64,000 nt of DNA from Eggerthella lenta DSM 2243 (GCF_000024265.1 NC_013204.1:3042501-3106500), one strand, 5' to 3'; positions 1 through 8,380 are shown, numbered from the stretch's first letter. Notes: generated by a model not told the origin, from the letters alone. Numbers and translations: made by a program.

Positions 1-66
1 GAAACCGACGAGTGGGGCGACAACTTCGCCCCGCCATGCGAATACGAGGGATGGCAGGAGAAATGA
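1..66 (+). CDS. 3' end of an upstream phage gene (partial)
   Basis: An open frame runs from the first base to a TGA at 64-66 and encodes the last 21 residues of an acidic protein (ends EGWQEK). The next gene's ATG (63-65) overlaps the stop as ATGA, the same coupling seen through this whole phage segment, so the frame is probably real. The product cannot be identified from the tail alone. Confidence 0.5.
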   Translation, partial: ETDEWGDNFAPPCEYEGWQEK

Positions 67-524
67 CCAAGGAGAAAGAGGCGTTCTGCGGAAAAGGCGG
101 CGTTGCCTTTTCGAGCGAGAGGCACTATTGGGAAACGCCGCAAGATCTGTTCGACACGCTCGACAACGAGTTTCACTTCACGCTCGACCCGGCAAGCACG
201 GACGAAAACGCGAAGTGCGAGAAGCATTACACGATAGAAGACGACGGGCTATGCCAGTCATGGGCAGGCGAGCGCGTTTTCTGCAATCCTCCATACGGGA
301 GAGAGCTATCGAAATGGGTGAAAAAAGCCCATGCCGAAGTCGCCCTTAACCCCGGAACCGTCGTCGTCATGCTGATACCAGCCCGCACAGACACAACGTA
401 TTTTCACGACTACATCTATCACAAGGCGGAGGTCCGTTTCATCCGCGGTCGCTTGCGGTTCTGTATTCAAGGCAAAGCCAAGGATGCGGCCCCGTTCCCC
501 TCGATGGTGGTGGTGTTCCGATGA
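63..524 (+). CDS. Phage DNA N-6-adenine methyltransferase (Dam family)
   Basis: A 153-residue protein of the phage Dam family (PF05869 type), which transfers methyl from S-adenosylmethionine to adenine N6, usually to protect phage DNA from host restriction. The early HYWETPQDLFD segment and the catalytic NPPYG motif (preceded by FC) are both visible, and the length suits this single-domain family. I start at ATG 63, which overlaps the upstream stop as ATGA, rather than at the more upstream in-frame ATG at 12, which lies inside the preceding gene. It heads a string of overlapping small accessory genes. No matching restriction enzyme is in the window, so it is probably a solitary protective methylase. 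Confidence 0.88.
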   Translation: MTKEKEAFCGKGGVAFSSERHYWETPQDLFDTLDNEFHFTLDPASTDENAKCEKHYTIEDDGLCQSWAGERVFCNPPYGRELSKWVKKAHAEVALNPGTVVVMLIPARTDTTYFHDYIYHKAEVRFIRGRLRFCIQGKAKDAAPFPSMVVVFR

Positions 525-865
525 CGCGACCCGTGCTGTACGTCTCCGGCCCCGTCACCGGCATGCCCGACGACAACCGCGAGGCGTTCGAGGCCGCAGC
601 CGACGAGCTGGCGGCGTGCGGCTACATCGTCCGCATACCGCACTGGGACGTGCGGCCCGGAGAGAAGTGGCCGGCGGCGATGCGGATCACCCTCATGGCG
701 ATCATCGCGCAGGCCGACGGCCTCGCGATGCTCGACGGATGGGAGCGCAGCGAGGGCGCGCAGCTTGAGGCCCACGTGGCCCGCAGCCTCATGATGCCCG
801 TTAAGACCGTCAGCCAGTGGGCCGCTAGGATGCCAGCGAAGAGAGGACGGAAAACATGCAAGTAG
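521..865 (+). CDS. DUF4406 family protein (deoxyribosyltransferase-like fold)
   Basis: A 114-residue protein opening with YVSGPVTGMPDDN, the signature of DUF4406, which is related to nucleoside 2-deoxyribosyltransferases. The second half has the ADGLAMLDGWERSEGAQLE segment, matching the family's conserved aspartate and the E-A region that binds the sugar in related enzymes. DUF4406 proteins are common in phages and may act on nucleotides, but no substrate is established. It starts inside the last codons of the methylase (ATGA-type overlap) and overlaps the next gene, so it is translated as part of the accessory cluster. Confidence 0.75.
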   Translation: MTRPVLYVSGPVTGMPDDNREAFEAAADELAACGYIVRIPHWDVRPGEKWPAAMRITLMAIIAQADGLAMLDGWERSEGAQLEAHVARSLMMPVKTVSQWAARMPAKRGRKTCK

Positions 866-1131
866 CAACGCCTTGGCAATGGCAGTTCCCGCCGTGCTCG
901 AAATGGATACCGAAGAACGGACGTATGCGGCGCGACCAAGCATTGAAAATCATCGAGGAAGCAGAAGAGGTGATGAAGGCTCAAAGGGTCGGTGATCCCC
1001 TCTACGCAATGGAGCTTATGGACGTCATCAACGCCTGCGAAACCGCGTTGCGAGAAGTGCCGGAAGACACACTCGACAGCATCAAGCGCGCAACCATACG
1101 CAAGAACGAAGAGCGAGGGTACTACGAATGA
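856..1131 (+). CDS. Small phage protein, possibly MazG-like
   Basis: A 91-residue protein with a helical core (ALKIIEEAEEVMKAQ, then a MELMDVINACETALR helix). The spacing of acidic residues recalls the EExxE...ExxD helices of MazG-like nucleotide pyrophosphohydrolases, but the match is partial and I would not assign an activity. It overlaps DUF4406 at its start and the next gene at its end, so it is certainly within the coupled cluster. A nucleotide-pool role would fit its DUF4406 neighbour; this is inference. Confidence 0.5.
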   Translation: MQVATPWQWQFPPCSKWIPKNGRMRRDQALKIIEEAEEVMKAQRVGDPLYAMELMDVINACETALREVPEDTLDSIKRATIRKNEERGYYE

Positions 1132-1331
1132 GCGCGACGTGGCATGACATAGCGAAGGAGGAACCGCCGGCGGGGATCCTCGTGCTTTGCCAAGGCGCGC
1201 ACGGCGAGCTGTTCCTCGGCGTCCACGTCGGCCTCGGATACTTCGCCGTTCCGAACAGCCGAGGCGGACGCATAGCCGTCGCATGGCACGAACTACCCGA
1301 ACCATACTTACCTAAGGAGAAAACGCTATGA
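1128..1331 (+). CDS. DUF551-like small phage protein
   Basis: A 67-residue protein beginning with a WHDIAKEEPPAG segment and ending with AVAWHELPEPYLPKE. This W...P...G opening and W-x-x-LPEP close is the layout of the short DUF551 phage proteins, whose function is unknown. Start and stop both overlap neighbours by four bases (ATGA). Confidence 0.6.
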   Translation: MSATWHDIAKEEPPAGILVLCQGAHGELFLGVHVGLGYFAVPNSRGGRIAVAWHELPEPYLPKEKTL

Positions 1332-2437
1332 ACGATTTGAAGATATACGCGCAAAACCTCGAATCAGCCGCGATGGAGCAGATCGAGACGCTCGCGAACG
1401 CGCCGGCGTTCGAGGGCGCGAAGATTCGCATCATGCCCGATGCTCACGCTGGCGCGGGCTGCGTCATCGGCTTCACGGCAAACCTCGGGGATAAGGTGGT
1501 GCCCAACCTCGTGGGCGTCGATATCGGATGCGGGATGCTGACTTCGCGCATCGAATTCATCGAGGAATGCCACCTCGACGAGTTCGACGAGGTGGTGAAG
1601 AAGAGCGTGCCGTCAGGATTCGCCGTGCACAACGTCCAGACGTGCGACATTGACGCGATGGGGCTTCTATGCCGCAACGAGCTGCAGAACGTCGCACGCC
1701 TTGAGCGCAGCATGGGGACGCTTGGAGGCGGGAACCACTTCGTCGAGATCGACGCCGCCGGCAACGGCGACGCGTACCTCGTCGTGCACTCCGGCTCCCG
1801 AAACCTCGGACTGCAAGTCGCCAACATCTACCAGCGAATGGCCGTCGAGACGTGCAAGGAGCCGACGCCGAAGGGCCTCGAATACCTCACCGGTGAGCTT
1901 CGCGACGCCTACCTCCACGATATGCACCTGTGCGAGCGATGGGCGGGGCTGAACCGAGAGGCGATGATGCACGCAATATACCGCGAGGCTCGATTGGGCG
2001 TCTTGATGGGAGGGACGTTCCACACCGTCCACAACTACATCGGCAACGACGGTATCGTGCGCAAGGGAGCGATCAGCGCGCAGGAGGGCGAACGCGTGCT
2101 CATTCCGCTCAATATGCGCGACGGCTCGGTGCTCGGCATAGGACGCGGCAACGAGGATTGGAACAACTCGGCACCGCACGGGGCCGGCCGCGCCATGAGC
2201 CGCGCCAAGGCGAAGCGCGAGCTGTCCGTCGATGGCTTCCGGGAGCAGATGGCGAACGTCTACTCGTCCACTGTGTGCGAAGGCACGCTCGACGAGGCAC
2301 CCGACGCGTACAAGCCGGCGGAGCAGATCGTCGATGCGCTCTACCCAACCGTCAAGGTGGAGAAGCGCCTGTACCCCGTCTACAACTTCAAGGCCGTGGA
2401 GCAGAAGCGCGAAAGGCGGGCACGTCATGAAGGCTAA
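1328..2437 (+). CDS. rtcB: RtcB-type RNA ligase
   Basis: A 369-residue RtcB-family protein. RtcB joins RNA ends carrying 2',3'-cyclic phosphate or 3'-phosphate to 5'-hydroxyl ends, using GTP and manganese through a covalent histidine-GMP. Conserved blocks appear in order: MPDAHAGAGCVIGFT, VGVDIGCGM (metal cysteine), GTLGGGNHFVEI, HSGSRNLG and SAPHGAGRAMSR, where His284 is the likely guanylated residue. The length is close to short bacterial RtcB2-like proteins. It sits among phage accessory genes (ATGA overlap upstream, 11-base overlap downstream), so it is phage-borne. A plausible job is repair of tRNAs cut by host anticodon nucleases; that role is inference. Confidence 0.92.
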   Translation: MNDLKIYAQNLESAAMEQIETLANAPAFEGAKIRIMPDAHAGAGCVIGFTANLGDKVVPNLVGVDIGCGMLTSRIEFIEECHLDEFDEVVKKSVPSGFAVHNVQTCDIDAMGLLCRNELQNVARLERSMGTLGGGNHFVEIDAAGNGDAYLVVHSGSRNLGLQVANIYQRMAVETCKEPTPKGLEYLTGELRDAYLHDMHLCERWAGLNREAMMHAIYREARLGVLMGGTFHTVHNYIGNDGIVRKGAISAQEGERVLIPLNMRDGSVLGIGRGNEDWNNSAPHGAGRAMSRAKAKRELSVDGFREQMANVYSSTVCEGTLDEAPDAYKPAEQIVDALYPTVKVEKRLYPVYNFKAVEQKRERRARHEG

Positions 2438-2621
2438 CGTTTACAGCATGCTCGAAGAATGCCAGGAAGGATGCAGTCTCGTCGTTCCTTCCGCCGAGGC
2501 GGTGGTGGCGGGGAAACGCAGTGGCGACACGAAGCTGAACGTGATCATCGACTGCGAGCACCGCCCAGTGTGCGAAATGTGGAAGAAGAGGGAAAGCGAA
2601 GAGGAAGGCGCAGGCGAATGA
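2427..2621 (+). CDS. Hypothetical small phage protein
   Basis: A 64-residue protein (starts MKANVYSMLEEC). Start ATG 2427 lies inside the last codons of rtcB and its stop overlaps the next ATG. It contains four cysteines, two in the first third and two near the C-terminus (CEHRPVC), followed by an acidic/basic tail. No family recognised; the C-x(5)-C pair might bind metal but that is speculation. Confidence 0.6.
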   Translation: MKANVYSMLEECQEGCSLVVPSAEAVVAGKRSGDTKLNVIIDCEHRPVCEMWKKRESEEEGAGE

Positions 2622-2863
2622 TCGGAACAGAGCCGATTCCCGGGGTGCCGATGGTCCGCGTGCTGGACGAGGACGGCAACGAGGTATTGCGCGGCTGGTA
2701 CATGCGACACGAGAACAGGCAACCGTGCGTAATTAACGACTGGCTCAAACCGGATGACGTAGACCACATAGTGCTGCACGATTCCATGGCCGATTGGAAC
2801 ATGCCGCGCAGAATCATCCCCACGAAGATAACGCCGCCGCATCGAATCGAGGTCATCGAATGA
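2618..2863 (+). CDS. Hypothetical small phage protein
   Basis: An 81-residue protein beginning MIGTEPIPGVPMVRVLDEDG, a short beta-strand-rich opening. I start at ATG 2618, which overlaps the previous stop as ATGA, instead of an upstream in-frame ATG at 2459 that would add an arginine-rich stretch read through the neighbouring gene. No family recognised. It overlaps the next gene by four bases. Confidence 0.6.
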   Translation: MIGTEPIPGVPMVRVLDEDGNEVLRGWYMRHENRQPCVINDWLKPDDVDHIVLHDSMADWNMPRRIIPTKITPPHRIEVIE

Positions 2864-3066
2864 CCAACTGGAAGAAATACTTCGGCTCGCCGGAGCGGGC
2901 GGCTGAAATGATCGCCGATAGCGAGGTGCGGCAGAAGATAAACGATTCAGTGTTCGCCCGCTTCCCCGGCATAGATGCCGAATGGAAGCACCTCGGCAGC
3001 GACTACAGGAAGTCTTACGCGCTCGAATGGCTGGAAAGCGAGGCCGACGGTGTGCAACTCGGGTGA
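2860..3066 (+). CDS. Hypothetical small phage protein
   Basis: A 68-residue, probably helical protein (opens MTNWKKYFGSPERAAEMIAD, the GSPERAA part resembling short phage proteins that begin with a helix-cap). Start ATG 2860 overlaps the preceding stop. No family or motif that fixes function. Confidence 0.6.
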   Translation: MTNWKKYFGSPERAAEMIADSEVRQKINDSVFARFPGIDAEWKHLGSDYRKSYALEWLESEADGVQLG

Positions 3067-3106
3067 ATGCTTATTCGAGGCAGGAGGCGCAAACGCCGGC
3101 GATTGC

Positions 3107-3268
3107 ATGGTGGGCGACCTCGTTGGGTTCCGCGAGAAGTACGGCGAATACGCCTGCTACGTGGGCGGACTGCCTGACGACGAGGAAAGCGAACAATATA
3201 TCGCAGAGAACGAAGAACGCTTCGACGCGATCTATCGGCGATGGGAGCGGGAAAGGATCAGGCCATGA
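3107..3268 (+). CDS. Hypothetical small acidic phage protein
   Basis: A 53-residue protein (starts MVGDLVGFREKYGEY), strongly acidic in the middle (DDEESEQYIAENEE). ATG 3107 is the only good in-frame start after the previous gene's stop; an AGGAGG at 3082-3087 is further upstream than usual, so the start is not certain. Its stop overlaps the next ATG (ATGA). Confidence 0.5.
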   Translation: MVGDLVGFREKYGEYACYVGGLPDDEESEQYIAENEERFDAIYRRWERERIRP

Positions 3269-3453
3269 GTACGCATTACAAGAACCGCCAGCCGTCAGGC
3301 TGCGCCGGTTTCATGGAGGACGCGGCGCTGGTGCCGCTGCTCCTACTCGTGCTGGCCGCGTTCGTGTTCCTCATTGTGCCGTTCTGTGTAATTGGAAGCC
3401 TCGCTCTATGGGTGAAGGAGGGCATATGTCGGATAGCCTCGAAGATACGGTAA
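3265..3453 (+). CDS. Small single-pass membrane protein of the phage
   Basis: A 62-residue protein with one long hydrophobic segment at about residues 22-45, flanked by a polar N-terminus and a short basic C-terminal tail (KEGICRIASKIR). ATG 3265 overlaps the previous stop. No family recognised. Its place before packaging genes, far from the lysis module, argues against a holin. Confidence 0.6.
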   Translation: MSTHYKNRQPSGCAGFMEDAALVPLLLLVLAAFVFLIVPFCVIGSLALWVKEGICRIASKIR

Positions 3454-3707
3454 GGCGCGTCTCCCAAGCCTCGAAATGCAGCAGCGTCGATATAGCGGCC
3501 TTCGCCGGAGAGCTTGCGCGCATCGGGGAAACGGCGAAGGAGGCGTTCGAGCGCATGGCCGAATCGTTGGCCGAGATTCGCAGGATCGCCGACGAGCAGA
3601 CGAAGCCCGAGGTGTTCGTAGTCGATGGAACGCCAGTGCAGCACGCGCCGAGGGTCCCGCCGAAGCACGTATGCGGAGAGCACACGGATCCCGAAGTGCT
3701 CGCGTGA
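3426..3707 (+). CDS. Hypothetical phage protein
   Basis: A 93-residue protein with a helical N-terminal two thirds (ARIGETAKEAFERMAESLAE) and a proline-rich C-terminus carrying C and H residues. It starts inside the preceding membrane-protein gene and is the last gene of the overlapping accessory cluster; its TGA (3705-3707) is the first base group of the repeated CGCGACRCC element. No function assigned. Confidence 0.55.
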   Translation: MSDSLEDTVRRVSQASKCSSVDIAAFAGELARIGETAKEAFERMAESLAEIRRIADEQTKPEVFVVDGTPVQHAPRVPPKHVCGEHTDPEVLA

Positions 3708-3730
3708 CGCGACACCGCCTAGACAATGCC
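3705..3730 (+). promoter_or_regulatory. CGCGACRCC intergenic element, copy A
   Basis: TGACGCGACACCGCC followed by an A/T-richer stretch (TAGACAAT). The 9-base core CGCGACRCC recurs at 8651, 12492, 23190 and 23488, always on this strand and in gaps between phage gene blocks. This copy opens the gap before the terminase. It may be a phage promoter or a repressor site of the stoperator kind. Confidence 0.5.
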
Positions 3731-3780
3731 AATTGCGCGGGTTCCTCCAATTCTCCTTACCGCGCACCCACCCCCTCCGA

Positions 3781-3807
3781 GAGCGCCGTCCACACCGGGC
3801 GGCGCTC
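3781..3807 (+). terminator. Hairpin upstream of the terminase gene
   Basis: GAGCGCCG at 3781-3788 pairs with CGGCGCTC at 3800-3807, and three more pairs (one G-U) close an ACACC loop, giving an 11-pair stem. Only a weak T-rich tail follows (GTCGTTTATGG), so it may be a weak terminator or an RNA leader structure between the accessory cluster and the packaging genes. Confidence 0.4.
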
Positions 3808-3845
3808 GTCGTTTATGGCGCGACGCCTCCGGGAACATGCTAGGC

Positions 3846-5525
3846 ATGGCCCAGAAGTTGACACAGAACCAAGAGCTGTATTGCCAAGCCCGCGCGAGGG
3901 GCCTGTCGCAGCGCCGCGCCTACAGGTCCGCGTACCCGAAGTGCAATTCGACCGACGCGGCGGTAGACGCGAAGGCGTGCAACCTCGAAAAACAAGCTAA
4001 GGTTTCGGCAAGGTTGCACGAGCTGAACGAGGCCGGGGCGCGCGACGCGAAGCTCACGCGTGGGCGGCTCCTGCGCCGCCTCGACAGCCTAGCTGATACC
4101 GCATGGGCGCGAGTAGCCGAGGACGCCGAAACGGGCCGCAGAATCGACCCTGCGGCCTCGCACGCGCTCGTCGCCGCGTCCCGCGAGCTGTTGCCGTACG
4201 CCGAGGACGACGCCACGGTGCGCCCGCTGTTCGTCGCGGACTTCGGCCTGCTCATATCGCCCGACTTCTGCAAGCCGCACCGCATGATCGCGCGACGCGA
4301 GATAACCGACGTGTGGCTCGGCGGCGGGCGCGGCTCCATGAAGTCGTCCTATGCCTCGCTCGAAGTGGTCAACTACATAGAGCAGAACCCCGAGCAGCAC
4401 GCGCTCGTCTTGATGAAGTACAAGACGGCGATACGCGATGCCGCCTATGCGCAGGTCGTGTGGGCGATCAAGATGCTCGGCCTTGAAGACGAGTACGAAA
4501 TGCCCGATTCCACGCTGCGCATCAAGAAGCGCAGCACGGGCCAGTTGATCATCTTCCGTGGCTGCGACAACGCGCAGAAGATCAAATCCATCAAGGTGCC
4601 GTTCGGCCATATCGGCGTCGCCTGGTACGAGGAAGCCGACATGTTCAAGGGCATGGCGGAAATCCGCAAGGTGAACCAATCGCTCACGCGCGGCGGCAAC
4701 GACTGCATACGCCTCTACACGTACAACCCGCCCCGCTCGGTGCACTCGTGGATCAACGTCGAAATGCAGCGCCGGCGCGATGCGGGCGAACCGGTGTTCA
4801 CGTCGAACTACCTCAACGCCCCGCGCGAATGGCTCGGCGACCAGTTCCACGCAGACGCCGAGGAATTGAAGCGTATCGACCTCAAGGCATATTTGCACGA
4901 GTACATGGGCGAGGCCGTCGGCATGGGCCTCGAGGTGTTCGACCCCGAGAAGGTTGTATTCCGCGAGATAACGGACGAGGAGATCGCCGCCTTCGACAAC
5001 CTCAAGGCAGGCCAGGACTTCGGATGGTACCCGGACCCGTGGGCGTTCACGCTGTCCGAGTGGCGGCAGAACACGCGTACACTGCTCACATTCCGGGAGG
5101 ACGGCGCGAACAAGCTGCACCCCGGCGAGCAGGCGAAGCGCATACGTGCGCTGCTCACGTGGCGCGACACGCCCGACGGCGATCCCGTCTACCACCATAT
5201 CCCCGTGCGGTCGGACGATGCCGCGCCGGAGGCCATAGCGGCGCAGAGGGACGCGGGGATCAACGCACGCGAGGCCGGCAAGGGCAACATGCGCGACGCG
5301 TCGTATCGCTTCGTGCAATCGAGCACGTGGGTCATCGACCCCGTGCGGTGCCCGAAGCTCGCGGCGGAGGTTCGGGCGATGCAGTACGCGGTCAACAAGG
5401 ACGGCGAAGTGCTCAACGAGATACCCGACGGGAACGACCACTGGGTAGACGCCGTGCGCTATTCGCTCATGCCGATAGTGCGCCGCGCGAGGGGCGCATA
5501 CCGCGCGACGCCGGCCGAAGAATAG
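3846..5525 (+). CDS. Phage terminase: small-subunit-like domain fused to large subunit
   Basis: A 559-residue packaging motor. Residues ~1-60 (TQNQELYCQARARG ... RRAYRSAY) look like the helix-turn-helix DNA-recognition domain of terminase small subunits. The rest is a TerL of the Terminase_3/PBSX type: an atypical Walker A GGGRGSMKS (Lys166), Walker B AWYEEAD (Glu262/263), then an RNase H-like nuclease with Asp391 (GQDFGW) and Asp531/Asp535 (DHWVDAV). TerS and TerL are normally separate genes, and no separate TerS is visible nearby. I start at ATG 3846 (MAQKLT); ATG 3837 in the same frame is also possible. It precedes portal by 30 bases, the standard order. Confidence 0.88.
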   Translation: MAQKLTQNQELYCQARARGLSQRRAYRSAYPKCNSTDAAVDAKACNLEKQAKVSARLHELNEAGARDAKLTRGRLLRRLDSLADTAWARVAEDAETGRRIDPAASHALVAASRELLPYAEDDATVRPLFVADFGLLISPDFCKPHRMIARREITDVWLGGGRGSMKSSYASLEVVNYIEQNPEQHALVLMKYKTAIRDAAYAQVVWAIKMLGLEDEYEMPDSTLRIKKRSTGQLIIFRGCDNAQKIKSIKVPFGHIGVAWYEEADMFKGMAEIRKVNQSLTRGGNDCIRLYTYNPPRSVHSWINVEMQRRRDAGEPVFTSNYLNAPREWLGDQFHADAEELKRIDLKAYLHEYMGEAVGMGLEVFDPEKVVFREITDEEIAAFDNLKAGQDFGWYPDPWAFTLSEWRQNTRTLLTFREDGANKLHPGEQAKRIRALLTWRDTPDGDPVYHHIPVRSDDAAPEAIAAQRDAGINAREAGKGNMRDASYRFVQSSTWVIDPVRCPKLAAEVRAMQYAVNKDGEVLNEIPDGNDHWVDAVRYSLMPIVRRARGAYRATPAEE

Positions 5526-5555
5526 GGCGAGCGAACACGGAAGGAAAGGGCGGCA

Positions 5556-6959
5556 ATGGCGCTAGACGAATTCAGTATACCGAGCTGCGTAAAGGATGCC
5601 ATCAGGGAGGCGGGATACACCGCAAACACCTCGATGGAGGGCTTCGTATCGACATGGTGGCAGTGGTACACCGGCACCACGCAGTGGTACGACGAGGGCT
5701 ATACGACCGTGGAGGGCCGCAAGAAGACGCGTCGCCGCATGAGCATCAGGCCGGCACGGCGCGTATGCCGGGAATGGGCATCGCTGATCCTCAACGAGGG
5801 AACCACGATCACCTGCGAGGGGGCGAAGGCCGCTAAATGGCTCGATGGGTTCCTCGACGCCTCGAACTTCTGGGTCAACGGCCAATCGCTCGTAGAGAAG
5901 AGCATGGCGCTCGGCACCGGCGCGTGGGCGCTGTGGTTCGACGTGAGGGGCGACACGGAAACCGCCATGAAGATCCGTCGCTACGACGCGCGAATGGTGG
6001 TGCCGCTGTCGTGGGACGAAGAGGGCATCACCGAGTGCGCGTTCTGCACGAGCGTTTCGCTCAAGGGCAAGCGTGCCTATCAGTTGCAGCTCTACGTGCT
6101 GGACGAAGGCACGTACCACATCAAAACGAAGCTGTTCATGGACGGCCGCGAGGTTGACGCCGAGCGGCACGGCGTGCTCCCCGACTTCGACACGCTGATC
6201 GACCTCCCGCCATTCGGCATCATCAAGCCGGCTATCGAGAACACGTGCGTCGATCTGTCGCCCTACGGCATGAGCGTTTTCGCCGACGGTGTGGACGCGA
6301 TCAAGGCGGTCGATCTGACGTTCGACGCGCTGTGCAACGAAATCGACCTCACCGAGGCCATGGTGTTCATGTCCGACGAGATGATCGACGTGCGCGACGA
6401 CAAGGGGCGGATGGTTCCCGTCGCGCCGCGCGGGCCGAAGGGGCGGTTCTTCCGCAAGATCGCGGGGCAGACGGGCAAAGACTTCTTCGAGGTGTTCAGC
6501 CCGGATATCCGCGTCACCCCGCTCAAGGAGGCGTTCGGCGTTGCCCTCGCAGAGCTGGGCGACATTTGCGGCTTCGGTCAGAACTACTTCGTCCTCGACA
6601 AGGGTGGCGGGCTGAAAACGGCCACCGAGGTATCGAGCGACAATTCGGCGCTTATGCGCAACATCAGGAAGCACGAGAACGTCGTGCGCGCGGCCATCGA
6701 CGACGTTATGCGCGCCGCGCTGCTGTGCGCGCAGCTCCATTGCGGCGCGAAGCTCGGAAAGGTCGGGCTGGTGAGCATCGGCTTCGACGATTCGATCATC
6801 ACAGACACGCAGGCGGAGAAGAGCATGGCCCTCGCGGAGATCGCCGCGCTGGGGGTCCCCCGCCTCAAAGTCGAATACCTCATGAAGTACTACGGCATGA
6901 GCGAAGAGGACGCCGTTGCGGCCGTGCCGGCGGAGCAGATAGTCGATATCGGGTTCTAA
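5556..6959 (+). CDS. Phage portal protein
   Basis: A 467-residue portal of the SPP1 gp6-like class found in Gram-positive phages: it forms the dodecameric ring at one capsid vertex through which DNA passes. Supporting features are position directly after terminase, length, the N-terminal WWQWYTGTTQWYDE aromatic region, the central KEAFGVALAELGDICGFGQNY segment, and a long helical C-terminal part ending in the acidic YYGMSEEDAV. A good GGAAAGG site precedes ATG 5556. Its TAA overlaps the next gene's ATG (TAATG), so portal and minor capsid protein are translationally coupled. Confidence 0.9.
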   Translation: MALDEFSIPSCVKDAIREAGYTANTSMEGFVSTWWQWYTGTTQWYDEGYTTVEGRKKTRRRMSIRPARRVCREWASLILNEGTTITCEGAKAAKWLDGFLDASNFWVNGQSLVEKSMALGTGAWALWFDVRGDTETAMKIRRYDARMVVPLSWDEEGITECAFCTSVSLKGKRAYQLQLYVLDEGTYHIKTKLFMDGREVDAERHGVLPDFDTLIDLPPFGIIKPAIENTCVDLSPYGMSVFADGVDAIKAVDLTFDALCNEIDLTEAMVFMSDEMIDVRDDKGRMVPVAPRGPKGRFFRKIAGQTGKDFFEVFSPDIRVTPLKEAFGVALAELGDICGFGQNYFVLDKGGGLKTATEVSSDNSALMRNIRKHENVVRAAIDDVMRAALLCAQLHCGAKLGKVGLVSIGFDDSIITDTQAEKSMALAEIAALGVPRLKVEYLMKYYGMSEEDAVAAVPAEQIVDIGF

Positions 6960-8380
6960 TGCTCGATCCCGATTACATCGACAAGGCCGGCGACATGGTG
7001 GCCGCTGCCTACACGCAGATCGAGGCGGAAATGCTCGACTACCTCGTGGCGCAGATGCTGCTAGACGAAAAGCTCACCTCGCGCGGTTACACGTCGCTGG
7101 CCATGCTCGCGCAGACGCACGACGGCGCGCTACGCGAGATATTGCGGCGCAATTCCGGCGGAATCGCTGCGGCCGTGATGGCGTCAGTCGAAGACGCGCT
7201 CAAGCGGTCGGACGAGGACGACGTGCGCAGGCTCGGCGGCGGGAGGACCGCCTACCCCCACCAGGTCGCCGCAACCGTCGATGGGATAGCGCGCATCCTC
7301 GAACGCGACAACCTCGACATGATCGACGGCGCGAAGCGGGCTTTTTTGGAGGCATCAACGCGAGCCATCACCAGCGTGAACATAAGCGCGACCACGCCAG
7401 ACAAGGCAATACACGAAGCCGTGCGCCAGCTTGAGCGCGAAGGGATAAGCATCATCAGCTATCGCAACGCAGCCACCGGCCGGCAGACGGTGAAAAACAA
7501 GGTGGACGTTGCCGTGCGCCGCCACGTGCGCACGCAGATCGCGCAGGACGGCGCGCGCATGACGCTCGAGCGCATGAACGAGCTTGACGTGGCGCTCGTG
7601 GAGGTTTCGAGCCATCCGGGAGCGCGCCCCGAACATGCCGAGTGGCAGGGGCGGTGCTACAGCCTCAAAGGCGACGTGACCATAGGCGGCGTGAGGTATC
7701 GCGACTTCTACAGCGCGACTGGCTACGGAACCGTCGAAGGGCTGCTCGGGGCGAACTGCCGCCATTCGTTCGCACCATACATCCACGGCACGCGCCATGC
7801 CTACGCCCACGACCCGAAGCACGCATCGGGCGTGAGGGGCGATGAAGTATACCGGCTCACGCAGAAGCAGCGTTACATTGAGCGCCGCATACGCGAGGCG
7901 AAGCGCGAGCTGCGAGGCGCGCAGGCAGAATACGACGCCGACCGCAGCGCCGAAAAGCTCGCGGAGGTTATGAAGGCGAAGCAAGCGATCAAAAGCCGAC
8001 AGGAAGCCATGCGCAAGTTGCTCGAAGAAGCAAACGCGAAGGCGAAGCCGGGAACATCGGTGCTCCACCGCAACCAGCATCGCGAGTGGGCTGGCGACAT
8101 GCCGAAGACCACGGGACCGGCGAGGACAAAGCACGGGACCGAGCGGATGCGGGAGCGCGGCATAACGGAGAAGGCGGCGGCGAGCGCCATAACGTCGCCG
8201 CTCAAGAGGTTCGAGGCGGTGGCCGACGACAACGGGAGGCGAGCCCAGAAACTTGTCGGCAAAGATGCTACAGTGATAGTCAACCCCGACACCGGGGAGA
8301 TCGTCACCGCGTACAAGACGAAGGCGCGGATAGCACGCAAGTACGAGCGGGAGGCGAAGGAGGCCGAGAATGCTGGATGA
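6959..8380 (+). CDS. Phage minor capsid protein (Phage_min_cap2-like) with extra C-terminal domain
   Basis: A 473-residue head protein. The first ~280 residues fit the minor capsid protein 2 / SPP1 gp7-like family, which docks on the portal and is carried into the head; the HPGARPEHAEWQG and GLLGANCRHSFAPYIHG motifs are characteristic. A coiled-coil region follows (~300-365). The last ~80 residues form a separate small domain with KHGTERMRERGITE and VIVNPDTGEIVTAYKT, the pattern of DUF4258/phage-toxin-like domains. Such C-terminal domains on head proteins may be ejected effectors. ATG 6959 overlaps the portal stop; the stop overlaps the next gene. Confidence 0.83.
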   Translation: MLDPDYIDKAGDMVAAAYTQIEAEMLDYLVAQMLLDEKLTSRGYTSLAMLAQTHDGALREILRRNSGGIAAAVMASVEDALKRSDEDDVRRLGGGRTAYPHQVAATVDGIARILERDNLDMIDGAKRAFLEASTRAITSVNISATTPDKAIHEAVRQLEREGISIISYRNAATGRQTVKNKVDVAVRRHVRTQIAQDGARMTLERMNELDVALVEVSSHPGARPEHAEWQGRCYSLKGDVTIGGVRYRDFYSATGYGTVEGLLGANCRHSFAPYIHGTRHAYAHDPKHASGVRGDEVYRLTQKQRYIERRIREAKRELRGAQAEYDADRSAEKLAEVMKAKQAIKSRQEAMRKLLEEANAKAKPGTSVLHRNQHREWAGDMPKTTGPARTKHGTERMRERGITEKAAASAITSPLKRFEAVADDNGRRAQKLVGKDATVIVNPDTGEIVTAYKTKARIARKYEREAKEAENAG

